Below are positions 44,166 to 52,324 of a stretch of DNA of 64,000 nt, in pieces (the first letter of the stretch is position 1; every line of letters begins with the position of its first letter). The position numbers and the translations under genes are program-made. Source of the stretch: Vibrio maritimus. GTDB lineage: Bacteria > Pseudomonadota > Gammaproteobacteria > Enterobacterales > Vibrionaceae. The DNA is taken from contig NZ_CP090439.1 in NCBI RefSeq assembly GCF_021441885.1, positions 434,001-498,000 on the forward strand, given 5' to 3'. The notes beneath the pieces were generated by a model. It worked only from the letters and a program-made list of their open reading frames with translations, was not told the origin of the DNA and did not search any database.

Positions 44166-44423
44166 ATGAAACCAAATATCCACCCTGAATACAGAAAAGT
44201 GGTCTTCCACGACACCACTGTCGATGAGTATTTTATTGTCGGTTCTACGCTTCAAACCGATCGCACGATTGAATGGAAAGACGGAAAGACCTACCCATAC
44301 ATGACAATTGAAGTTTCATCAGAATCTCACCCATTCTACACAGGCAAACAGCGTATCATTAGTAAAGAAGGCCGAGTTGCTAACTTCAACCGTCGCTTTG
44401 GCGGCATTAAAACCAAATCATAA
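44166..44423 (+). CDS. rpmE2: 50S ribosomal protein L31 type B (zinc-free paralogue)
   Basis: An 85-residue ribosomal protein (MKPNIHPEYRKVVFHDTTVD at the start; GRVANFNRRFGG at the end). It has no Cys at all, so it lacks the zinc site of the standard L31. Such paralogues replace the zinc form when zinc is scarce and free zinc for other uses. GAGG precedes the ATG. It forms an operon with rpmJ2, 10 nt downstream, behind Zur- and Fur-like boxes. Confidence 0.96.
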   Translation: MKPNIHPEYRKVVFHDTTVDEYFIVGSTLQTDRTIEWKDGKTYPYMTIEVSSESHPFYTGKQRIISKEGRVANFNRRFGGIKTKS

Positions 44424-44433
44424 AGGACGCGTA

Positions 44434-44577
44434 ATGAAAGTTCTTAGCTCACTGAAAAGTGCCAAAAAGCGCCATCCGGATTGCCAGATCGTAAAACGAC
44501 GCGGCCGAATCTATGTGATCAACAAAACCAACCCTAGATTTAAAGCAGTACAGGGAAAAATTAAACAAAAACGCTAA
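44434..44577 (+). CDS. rpmJ2: 50S ribosomal protein L36 type B (zinc-free paralogue)
   Basis: A 47-residue basic protein (MKVLSSLKSAKKRHPDCQIV, then KRRGRIYVINKTNPRFKAVQ). Only one Cys is present, so the four-ligand zinc site of ordinary L36 is absent. The frame is open further upstream inside rpmE2, but the ATG at 44434 has AAAGGA before it and begins the family. It is the partner of L31B in the zinc-starvation ribosome. Confidence 0.95.
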   Translation: MKVLSSLKSAKKRHPDCQIVKRRGRIYVINKTNPRFKAVQGKIKQKR

Positions 44578-44675
44578 GGTGTGACGGACACATCATGAAC
44601 AAAGGCAACTTGTTGCATTTAAATTTTAGCTCGCACTACACTGACTAGGTAGGTTGGAACAAGGAGAAGTAAATT

Positions 44676-44834
44676 ATGGACGATTTGCAATTCTATCTGG
44701 TTAACGAATACTGCCCGCGCTGCAATTCAGTAACCACTCATGATGTGTTTGAAGTCAACACAGACAATGATGAACAAAACAGTCAAACAGAGGTCGAGCA
44801 TTTTTGCGAAAAATGCCAGTCACTTGATATCTAG
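44676..44834 (+). CDS. Small zinc-ribbon protein (52 residues)
   Basis: A short acidic protein. CPRC at residues 13-16 and CEKC at about 44-47 make a four-Cys zinc ribbon, with the spacer VFEVNTDNDEQNSQTEVEHF. AAGGAG lies 10 nt before the ATG. It stands 98 nt after rpmJ2 in the same direction and before a strong terminator. It might be read with the zinc-starvation operon, which would be odd for a zinc binder. The family is not recognised with certainty. Confidence 0.68.
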   Translation: MDDLQFYLVNEYCPRCNSVTTHDVFEVNTDNDEQNSQTEVEHFCEKCQSLDI

Positions 44835-44856
44835 TAGTGACAACGTCAAGCAAACG

Positions 44857-44886
44857 AAAATAGCCATCAAGTCGATGGCTATTTTT
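44857..44886. terminator. Bidirectional terminator
   Basis: The stem AAAATAGCCATC / GATGGCTATTTTT has a 5-nt loop. It lies between the zinc-ribbon gene and the convergent nucleotidyltransferase gene. Confidence 0.92.
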
Positions 44887-44899
44887 CTATTGTTAGTTA

Positions 44900-45688
44900 T
44901 CAAACTTGTTTTTGAAGATACTGATAGCAAAGTTCTTGAGCTCTGTCGTTACGCTCGACGACTTCGTTGTCTCTTAATTCTAAGTAAAGAGAGACACATT
45001 GCTTAACCGCTGAGATCAAAGACTGCTTCTCTACTGTTGCGATCGTTTTAGCCAGTTTTTCGGCAAACTCTGGAAGACGCTTTTCAATCGTACGCACACC
45101 AGATGGGGTAAGCCCCGCCTGCTTCAGCGCTAGTGGCGATAAAACGTTTTGACGCAAGAATGAGAGAAACTCAAGAGTTTCAAAATACTCACCACGAGCA
45201 ATTTTTGTTGCGGCATAGTGAGTCCAAATCCAAAAACGGTCTTCAATCCATTGCGGGTCTGGTTGCGGATAGGCGGGTAAAGCTGTCGCAAATACATCGG
45301 TTAGCAGTGTCCCTTTCTCCCAAAGCACCGCACAGTCGTCTACTCGATTCGCGGCATCTGCCAGTGAGACGAATTTGAAATCAACGTGGATTGCATCCGG
45401 TGCGAAGATAGAAACGATCAATCTTGGTTCGCCCACATGTTCACCAGAGAAGCCTGCGGCATAGCCTTCTATCTGACTCACAATTTCAAATCGCTGATCG
45501 AAGACTTCTTGATAATCATTTGGGTGAATAGCGATAACCAAATCGAGGTCACTGTACTCATCCATATTGTTCGAGCCATACGAGCCGCTTGCTGCAATAC
45601 CGGAAAGGCGAGAGTCAGCGGATAGAGCTTCGATAATTCTATTGAGTACCGCTTTGTGTGTTCCTGGAAGTGTCGTTGGATAGTTCAT
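44900..45688 (-). CDS. Nucleotidyltransferase-domain protein
   Basis: A 262-residue protein of the polymerase-beta-like nucleotidyltransferase fold. The signature ASGSYGSNNMDEYSDLDLVI (GS.. then D-x-D) is at about residues 33-52, and a third acidic residue lies in HVDFKFVS near 103. The C-terminal half is helical. This layout is shared with aminoglycoside adenylyltransferases and related uncharacterised proteins, so drug modification is possible but not shown. AAGGT precedes the ATG. It is a single-gene unit. Confidence 0.75.
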   Translation of the reverse strand: MNYPTTLPGTHKAVLNRIIEALSADSRLSGIAASGSYGSNNMDEYSDLDLVIAIHPNDYQEVFDQRFEIVSQIEGYAAGFSGEHVGEPRLIVSIFAPDAIHVDFKFVSLADAANRVDDCAVLWEKGTLLTDVFATALPAYPQPDPQWIEDRFWIWTHYAATKIARGEYFETLEFLSFLRQNVLSPLALKQAGLTPSGVRTIEKRLPEFAEKLAKTIATVEKQSLISAVKQCVSLYLELRDNEVVERNDRAQELCYQYLQKQV

Positions 45689-45857
45689 ATTTTACCTTTT
45701 AAATTGTGGAAACTACGGACGTAGCTAGTGCGGTAAAATTAACGCAGCATTATAGAGTATTTTAAGAATGAGTTTCTTGCAATGCCGATCTTTTGTAGAT
45801 CGACATATAGCGGAGAATGAAAGCCAACTGATATCAAGCTGGCTTTAAATCAACAAA

Positions 45858-47735
45858 TTAACCCCTACGATAGTTGATTCCTTTACTCTCTAGATAAGAG
45901 AGCTGGGCGGAAACCCTAGGCAGGAAATGCGACCAATCTTTATTTTGTGTCGATGTCCAGGCAATTTCAGCGACAGCAAACAATCTTGGATATAACAAAA
46001 ACTCTAGTGTTTGTTTATCTTTAACAAACTCAGTCCAAACTAGCGCTTGCGTCCCAATCACTTGCTGGCTGTTCTCAATGTTAGATGGCTCAAACTGATA
46101 GGCGGTTTTAAGATCAATCGTGCCCGCCCACAATACACCCGTTTCATTGATGTCTTTATTCCAAGCCATATCTAGGTAAGTCGCTTGAGCAGGGCACATA
46201 ATAACCGGGTACCCCGCTTTTGCTGCTTTTTGTCCCTCTGCACTATTTGACCATGCACAAACCGTCGCATTGTTGGTAATTTTGTTGCCGTGACTCGCTT
46301 CCTCCCAAACTGCAATTCGTCTGCCTTTATCTGCTATGTATCGCTCTAGATGCGAAATCAAGTGTCCTTCAAGTTGTCTAACATCTTCAAACTCTAGCTC
46401 CGTGGCTTTCTGACTACAGGCTGGAGATTTCTCCCACACATGAGCAGGTACCTCATCCCCACCTAAATGAATCACCTCAGACGGGAACATCTCACACACC
46501 TCATCAAGGATAGTTTCGAGTACTTCATAAGTCGCTGGCAGGCCCGGGTTGAGAACGTTATCTTGATATTGCTGAATCGAAACATAGTCAGAAGTGTCTT
46601 CTTTCTCAATCAGCAAATGAGGAAGCGCCATAATGAGAGCACGCGCATGTCCTGGTATATCGACCTCAGGAATGACAGTGATCTCTCGCGCCTTCGCATA
46701 CGCAACCACTTCTGCTATTTGCGCTTTAGTAAAGAAGCCGCCATATCGATTCGAACCAGACCCAAACTGCGGAGGCTGAATCTCGCCCTCTCCGCGCCAT
46801 GCACCTAACTTGGTAAGCATCGGATAGGCGTCAATTTCCATTCTCCATGCTTCATCATCGGTTAGATGCCAATGGAAGGTGTTGAGCTTTAGCCAAACCA
46901 TCTGGTCAATGACAGACTTGACCGTATCGATGTCGTGAAATGAGCGAGCACAATCAAGAAACTGACCTCGGTAAGAGTATTGAGGCGCATCTGTAATCAC
47001 CACACAATCAACTGTATCTCGTCCTGTTACCACTAATTGAGCTAGCGTCACAGCACCATAAAGAAAGCCGCTAGAGCTTGACGCCTCTATCTTTACAGAC
47101 TCCTCGCTGATGGTAAGTTGATAAGCCTCTTCTGCTAATTGCTTTGACTCAACAAAAGAAACCAGAGGATTAGCGTTAGTCTGTTCAAACTGGGTATCAC
47201 TAAACTGTTGTGTCAGCCAAGAGATCGCATTGTGAGAGACTTTATTCGCCAAACTCATCGACACAGAGTTTTGCCAAATGAATGTGCCTTGCTTTGCCAC
47301 TACTAGATTGGGCTGAGGAATCACACCGGCTTTTGGTGCTGGCATTGGTTGTACATTCAGTTTAAGCGATTCAGGCTGGGGCATGCTATGGCTGCCAATA
47401 GCAACCTCGATGAATTCCTTACCTACTTTCAAGTAAGGTCCGTTAGGTCTTTCTGACAGATTAAACAGCCCGCTGGTATTACTCTCAATCGTTACTGTCC
47501 AACTTTCACCAGCAGCAATTCTCATTCCTTCAAGTGGGGTAAGTTCAATATGAGAGCCAACTTGGCTTTTCACTACACCATTGACCACTTTACTTTTATC
47601 TAAAAATCGCGGCATATCAAAACACAATACAAAATCATGGAGCTGCGAGTCCGTTCTGTTCTCTAGAACAATGTGGAGCTTTAGCGATTGAGTTTCGTTG
47701 TTTACCACTTCGAAGTGCAGTGTTAGATTACTCAC
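45858..47735 (-). CDS. Beta-N-acetylhexosaminidase (GH20)
   Basis: A 625-residue glycoside hydrolase. An N-terminal beta domain (about 1-240) is followed by the GH20 barrel, with FLDCARSFHDIDTVKSVIDQ, FHWHLTDDEAWRMEI and the catalytic Asp-Glu pair in IHLGGDEVPAHVW. It releases N-acetylglucosamine from chitin oligomers. No signal peptide is seen, so it probably works in the cytoplasm on imported chitobiose. The start is GTG with AAGGAA upstream. Functionally it would feed nagB at 26178. Confidence 0.93.
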   Translation of the reverse strand: MSNLTLHFEVVNNETQSLKLHIVLENRTDSQLHDFVLCFDMPRFLDKSKVVNGVVKSQVGSHIELTPLEGMRIAAGESWTVTIESNTSGLFNLSERPNGPYLKVGKEFIEVAIGSHSMPQPESLKLNVQPMPAPKAGVIPQPNLVVAKQGTFIWQNSVSMSLANKVSHNAISWLTQQFSDTQFEQTNANPLVSFVESKQLAEEAYQLTISEESVKIEASSSSGFLYGAVTLAQLVVTGRDTVDCVVITDAPQYSYRGQFLDCARSFHDIDTVKSVIDQMVWLKLNTFHWHLTDDEAWRMEIDAYPMLTKLGAWRGEGEIQPPQFGSGSNRYGGFFTKAQIAEVVAYAKAREITVIPEVDIPGHARALIMALPHLLIEKEDTSDYVSIQQYQDNVLNPGLPATYEVLETILDEVCEMFPSEVIHLGGDEVPAHVWEKSPACSQKATELEFEDVRQLEGHLISHLERYIADKGRRIAVWEEASHGNKITNNATVCAWSNSAEGQKAAKAGYPVIMCPAQATYLDMAWNKDINETGVLWAGTIDLKTAYQFEPSNIENSQQVIGTQALVWTEFVKDKQTLEFLLYPRLFAVAEIAWTSTQNKDWSHFLPRVSAQLSYLESKGINYRRG

Positions 47736-47920
47736 GATATTTCCTTATTACTCGGCTACTGGCGGGGAAGTTACATTTAGATCTGGCAACTATCCAACCT
47801 GGGTTCGATAACTTCAACTAAGAGTATCAATCGGTAATATCACTGTCGGTAGGCAGTATGAGATTAATTGAAAAGTGCGAGTGATCGTTGATTATTTAAA
47901 ACTGACAGGCATTAAAAGCG

Positions 47921-47945
47921 AAAAACCCCGCAGAGCGGGGTTTTT
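47921..47945. terminator. Bidirectional terminator downstream of the riboswitch-controlled gene
   Basis: The perfect stem AAAAACCCCGC / GCGGGGTTTTT has a 3-nt loop. It ends the leftward transcript of the gene at 47964 and isolates the hexosaminidase gene. Confidence 0.95.
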
Positions 47946-47963
47946 ATGGTCATATATCAAGAC

Positions 47964-49064
47964 TTATTCAATGACCGCAAACGCAGCATAGCCGTCACTG
48001 TTCATACCAAACACGTAGTATTGGTCTCCATACGAGTAAATACCGTTGACCTTACTCATATACTCTGTTTTGGTTTGCGCGTCATTCATTTCAGCATTAT
48101 AAGAATCTGCAAACTCCGTCTTACTGAGTGCTTCTATATCAACGTTCTTATAGGCACCTTCCACATTTAAGGAGATTGGCGCCTTTATCGAAGGATTAGT
48201 TTTACCGTTCGCAATGCGTTTGCCAGAACCTAGCACTTCTAGGTGAACTTCCTCACCGTTTTTACAAGCACTGTTACACGAAGGTTTTGAACCTGGTTTT
48301 AACTTCCAATAAGTAGGAATACGGGTTCCCTTCGCTATATAGTTCTCATCTTCAACGAATGAAGGGTCGTTAGCGTTGTATGATTTGAAGTAAATGTCAT
48401 GCTTCGCTCTTTGATAACCGACAATAAACAGACCATCATCTGACACATGCGTTCCTCTTGTATCCCAAGCCCAGTTGTTACCTTTAGAGGTACTCGTCGG
48501 TGACAGATTCATTTTCTTTGCCATCGCAAAACTTAGTTGGCCAGTGTTTTTATCAGCTAGAACGGCTCTTACTTGAGTTTGTGAAGAAGTGCGGTAGATA
48601 GACTTATTCTGTTTTTCGCTTGAAGTACCAATCGCTACTTTGACATTCTTACGAATTAATTGAAGGCTCGAAACGTCATAGTTTGGACTTGTGATGTCTT
48701 CAACCGAAAAAACCTCATCATATGGCTGCTTCCATAGTGCCGATGTACTTACCTCATCTAACTCCACAGATAATTTGTCATCACACGTAGGGCTTAGTGA
48801 TTCTAGTACTGTTGAATCACCCGATAAATCACCGCTCACGACGATGTTCTTCCAGCCTCTATTTAATGTCTTTCCATTAGAATCTAACTCACAATCAGTG
48901 TCCGAAATATTCGCTCTAATGACAGCAAGTGCAGAGGAATCATTTATAGCAAAGGAGCGATACTCCCCTTTGATATCAGAAATATAAAAATCAATAGCAG
49001 CAAAAGATGGTGCAGAGAACGCCAAGAGAATACTTGTCGTAGCAAAGGTCTGTTTGAGGTTCAT
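47964..49064 (-). CDS. Secreted protein of unknown function under c-di-GMP riboswitch control
   Basis: A 366-residue precursor. Residues 1-22 are a signal peptide (MNLKQTFATTSILLAFSAPS, cut after FAA). The mature part is rich in Ser, Asn and Lys and has four Cys (SDTDCELDS, SPTCDDK, PSCNSACKN). Motifs such as GEYRSFAINDSSALAVIR and THVSDDGLFIVGYQRA recall repeat-built extracellular proteins, but I recognise no family. The ATG at 49064 has AAGGAA upstream; the frame extends further into the riboswitch and is not used. Control by the riboswitch suggests a biofilm or surface role. Confidence 0.7.
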   Translation of the reverse strand: MNLKQTFATTSILLAFSAPSFAAIDFYISDIKGEYRSFAINDSSALAVIRANISDTDCELDSNGKTLNRGWKNIVVSGDLSGDSTVLESLSPTCDDKLSVELDEVSTSALWKQPYDEVFSVEDITSPNYDVSSLQLIRKNVKVAIGTSSEKQNKSIYRTSSQTQVRAVLADKNTGQLSFAMAKKMNLSPTSTSKGNNWAWDTRGTHVSDDGLFIVGYQRAKHDIYFKSYNANDPSFVEDENYIAKGTRIPTYWKLKPGSKPSCNSACKNGEEVHLEVLGSGKRIANGKTNPSIKAPISLNVEGAYKNVDIEALSKTEFADSYNAEMNDAQTKTEYMSKVNGIYSYGDQYYVFGMNSDGYAAFAVIE

Positions 49065-49081
49065 AGTGCTTTCCTTGTCAT

Positions 49082-49154
49082 GTGCAACCCGGCTTACTCT
49101 AACCTCATAAGAGTCCCGTGGCTTTCCGTCCTGCCCTCGCGAACAGTTTGGCAT
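49082..49154 (-). ncRNA. Cyclic-di-GMP class I (GEMM-I) riboswitch
   Basis: On the minus strand the conserved core reads AAAC, a hairpin CTGTTC-GCGA-GGGCAG with GNRA loop, then GACGGAAAGCCACGGGACTC. A second hairpin with arms ACTC / GAGT follows, then AAGCCGGGTTGCA. These are the class I c-di-GMP aptamer elements: the GNRA tetraloop, the GGAAAGCC segment holding the ligand-stacking A, and the closing CCGGGTTGC. The 3' end lies 4 nt before the AAGGAA ribosome-binding site, with no terminator between, so control of translation is likely. Confidence 0.93.
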
Positions 49155-49289
49155 TGATAAAGTCGTTGCTAATGTTAGTACTTTAGTAGTACTTTGCTGA
49201 CACTTTTGATAGTAATGTGATAACAATCAAAATATGTGCAATAGCGCATAGAAAGTTGTTGATATACATTCTTGTTTTTGCAGCATAAC

Positions 49290-52124
49290 TTACAAAAACG
49301 CCGCTATATTTACTTCATCAATCTGCTCCTCGAGCATGTATTCTCGTGCAAACCTCAAATACACACCAGACGTCAAAAATAGTCTGAACAAGGATTCATC
49401 TAGGTGGTTATCTTTAACCATATAACTCATGATCTTAAGTGACTCTGACAGTGTTTTCGCTTTTTTATAAGGACGGTCAGCGCTAGTTAAAGCTTCAAAT
49501 ACATCTGCAATCGCCATAACCCTTGCTGCTAGCGGCATCTCCTCTCCTTTGAGTCCCATCGGATAGCCTGTGCCATCCATTTTTTCATGGTGTCCACCAG
49601 CAATAGAGGCGACATTTTGCATATGTGCAGGGAACGGCAAAGATTCTAGAATTTGAATCGTTTGAATGATGTGATCATTAATGATGAAGCGTTCCTCTTC
49701 TGTGAGCGTTCCCCTACGTGTCGATAGATTGTACACCTCACCCTGATTCGCTTTGTATTGGGTTGGCTTCATCGTGAAACGTGGATCGCTTTGGTGAGGG
49801 GTATCCCAAGATATGAGGTGCTCAGGCATGTTAGCCAATAGCGTTTCTTGTTGGGGGAGTTGCTCTTCTGTTTGATGGCGCTGCCTCTCAACCCAAGAAA
49901 TGCCCTTGCGTTTACTTAAGGTACGTATCCAACGAGTTTTCGCTATTCGCTCCAACCGCTTAAGGTCTTCATCACTGACAAATTCACCCCCGATATTAAG
50001 CGACGCGATGAAGTCAAAATCATCATCAATTTGTGTATGCAGTTCCTCCAGAACACGCTTTGCTTCTTGACTCAATTCGCCAAAACTTTCCTTCAACAAC
50101 ATAATTTCTTTATCTCGCTTAATCACTTCAAAACGAGTTCTGATTTCATGTATTCGGTCATAGATGGTTTCGAGCTTCGTGGATTTATCAACCACATGTT
50201 CAGGCGTAGTGATCTTGCCGCAGTCATGTAGCCAAGCTGCCATTTTCAGCTCTTGCCACTCTTTCTCATTAAGGTGAAAGTCATTAAACGGCTCTAATGT
50301 GGATTCGTGCGCCGCTTGTGTTAGCCATTCAGTTAAGACAGGTACTCGCTGACAGTGATTACCTGTATACGGCGATTTTTTATCAAGTGAGCCAGCAAAT
50401 ACTTGAATGAAGGAGTCCAAAAGAGCTCGCTGAGACTCCAGCATTTGCTGAGTTTCAATTGCAATAGATACGTAACCAAGTAGCGTCTGCAAATAGTCGG
50501 AATACTCTCGATAAATCGATTCTGCACCTCCCTTCTCAAACATCAGACCAAGTGCACCAATAACGACCTCTTCTCTATTTTTCAGCGGTATGTATATCAC
50601 TTCACTTTTTTCGGGAAGACTTGCTTCAAATTGCAGATGGTTGAGCTCGTGTAGTGGGAAAACCTGACCCTGTTTATTTACAAAAACATGTTCAATAAAC
50701 CGAGCAGCATCTTGCGTGGAAATACTTTTAGCGTGAACATTTTGAGCCCTATTAAACTGGACAACATGAGGAACCAACTCATCACTTTTCACATCAAGTA
50801 AGTACAGCAATACTCCATCAGCAGAGACTGAGGCAGCTGTGTTGCCGCACACCAGTTCAAGCATGCTGTCTAGGTCTTGTTGACGTGCGATACCATCCGT
50901 CAGCGTAATAAATCGAGATATCGTCGCTTGAGTCGACATTTGGGCATGATTCAATTCTTGTATCTCTTTGATATAACTATGCGGGAGTGGTGAAGTATCG
51001 AACGAGAAGTTCTCAATTGCTTTCGCTTTTTCGGTCGCTTTCACAATAGGCTTTGAGATAAGCCTTGAGACCAAGTAAATACAGGGCAACATCAGCAGCA
51101 ACACTATCAAAGACGCATACAAGGTTTGCTGCTTTATCAATAGTCCTTCATCAAATATTGATGACGCCTTTGTCGCCATTAACAAATGGATGTGCTCACT
51201 ATTCATCGGTTTGATGGTAACGATGCGCCCAAACCAATTTTCTTTCTGAAATTCAAAGCGCCCGAGCTCAACACCTCCTTTTTTTCGGTCTATCGCATGT
51301 GGGACAATGTCTCGATTAATATCAGCGATCTGCAAAATGTCACCATTGTTTTCACTACTAAGACCGCTAGAAAACGCGTACACAGCGCCATCGTCGTTAT
51401 ACAGCACTCTGATAGAAGATTCGTTGGTCAGTGTATCTTGCAAACTTTGGTGTAGATCTTTGAGCATGACATGAACAGAAACTCTCAGCCCTTGCTGATT
51501 TACCTGTGATATTACAACCCCCATTGCAGTGGAGTTAGCGAGCTTAGTCGGTTTGGAAATCGTATTACGCCCTGGGATTACTGACGAGTTATCTTGATAA
51601 GCTAGGTGAAACTCTTCCTCATTGACCTCTAGCCTCTCAACAAAGTTGAGGCTGCTATCGTAGGTATAAACCTCAACTACGCCACCAATCTCATGCGCCA
51701 CGATATATCGCGATTGCTGATTGTTAATCACGATATCAGGTGTCAAGTCTTCTGATACTCGCTTTACGATCACGCTATCACCATCTTTGAAAGAAAAGGT
51801 GTAGGTCTGCACATGATCAAACCGTGAGAGCAAATGAATCACTTCTGGTACAACCCGTAACCGCTCAAACCCAACAGAGGCATTGAGGCTATGGCTGTTA
51901 GAGAAACTACCCAGTGCAGAGAACGCTGTGCCATAGTGACTATTTAATTGGTACTTAGTTTGCTCAGCGATTCGTTCAAATATCTTACTATTGGCCTTAA
52001 AAATCACCTCTGACATCGCTTTGTTACTGAGTGCCATCTGCGTTCCAGATGCAATAGCAACAACGAATATAATGATGGTGACGATATGAACATGGATTGG
52101 AAACGACCTTTTCGAGATTTTCAT
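49290..52124 (-). CDS. Membrane HD-GYP cyclic-di-GMP phosphodiesterase with sensor and GAF domains
   Basis: A 944-residue protein. A membrane segment lies near 8-28, then a periplasmic sensor of about 300 residues and a second membrane segment (YASLIVLLLMLPCIYLVSRL). A linker and a GAF-like domain follow (DSMLELVCGNTAASVSADGV). The HD-GYP domain has GNHCQRV, HDCGKI near residue 634, INDHIIQT and HHEKMDGTGYP near 845. Such domains break c-di-GMP. About 145 extra residues lie between the HD and GYP halves. The ATG at 52124 has AGGGA before it; the open frame to 52211 is not used. It is divergent from the secretion operon. Confidence 0.9.
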   Translation of the reverse strand: MKISKRSFPIHVHIVTIIIFVVAIASGTQMALSNKAMSEVIFKANSKIFERIAEQTKYQLNSHYGTAFSALGSFSNSHSLNASVGFERLRVVPEVIHLLSRFDHVQTYTFSFKDGDSVIVKRVSEDLTPDIVINNQQSRYIVAHEIGGVVEVYTYDSSLNFVERLEVNEEEFHLAYQDNSSVIPGRNTISKPTKLANSTAMGVVISQVNQQGLRVSVHVMLKDLHQSLQDTLTNESSIRVLYNDDGAVYAFSSGLSSENNGDILQIADINRDIVPHAIDRKKGGVELGRFEFQKENWFGRIVTIKPMNSEHIHLLMATKASSIFDEGLLIKQQTLYASLIVLLLMLPCIYLVSRLISKPIVKATEKAKAIENFSFDTSPLPHSYIKEIQELNHAQMSTQATISRFITLTDGIARQQDLDSMLELVCGNTAASVSADGVLLYLLDVKSDELVPHVVQFNRAQNVHAKSISTQDAARFIEHVFVNKQGQVFPLHELNHLQFEASLPEKSEVIYIPLKNREEVVIGALGLMFEKGGAESIYREYSDYLQTLLGYVSIAIETQQMLESQRALLDSFIQVFAGSLDKKSPYTGNHCQRVPVLTEWLTQAAHESTLEPFNDFHLNEKEWQELKMAAWLHDCGKITTPEHVVDKSTKLETIYDRIHEIRTRFEVIKRDKEIMLLKESFGELSQEAKRVLEELHTQIDDDFDFIASLNIGGEFVSDEDLKRLERIAKTRWIRTLSKRKGISWVERQRHQTEEQLPQQETLLANMPEHLISWDTPHQSDPRFTMKPTQYKANQGEVYNLSTRRGTLTEEERFIINDHIIQTIQILESLPFPAHMQNVASIAGGHHEKMDGTGYPMGLKGEEMPLAARVMAIADVFEALTSADRPYKKAKTLSESLKIMSYMVKDNHLDESLFRLFLTSGVYLRFAREYMLEEQIDEVNIAAFL

Positions 52125-52324
52125 TACATTCCCTGTAAACTGAGCGCTCTTGTTTAAAAATAGAACTTTTCTCATCCTCACGTTCAAATTAATCCTCGAT
52201 ATAAGACTCAAATCTTCAACTTCAAAAATACAATTCCGTTAGATAACATTTTCCTTCGTTACTATTTGAAAGTTCGCTATTTCTGTCCGAATCTTAATTC
52301 ATATGGTTCATAAGTGGATTACGT

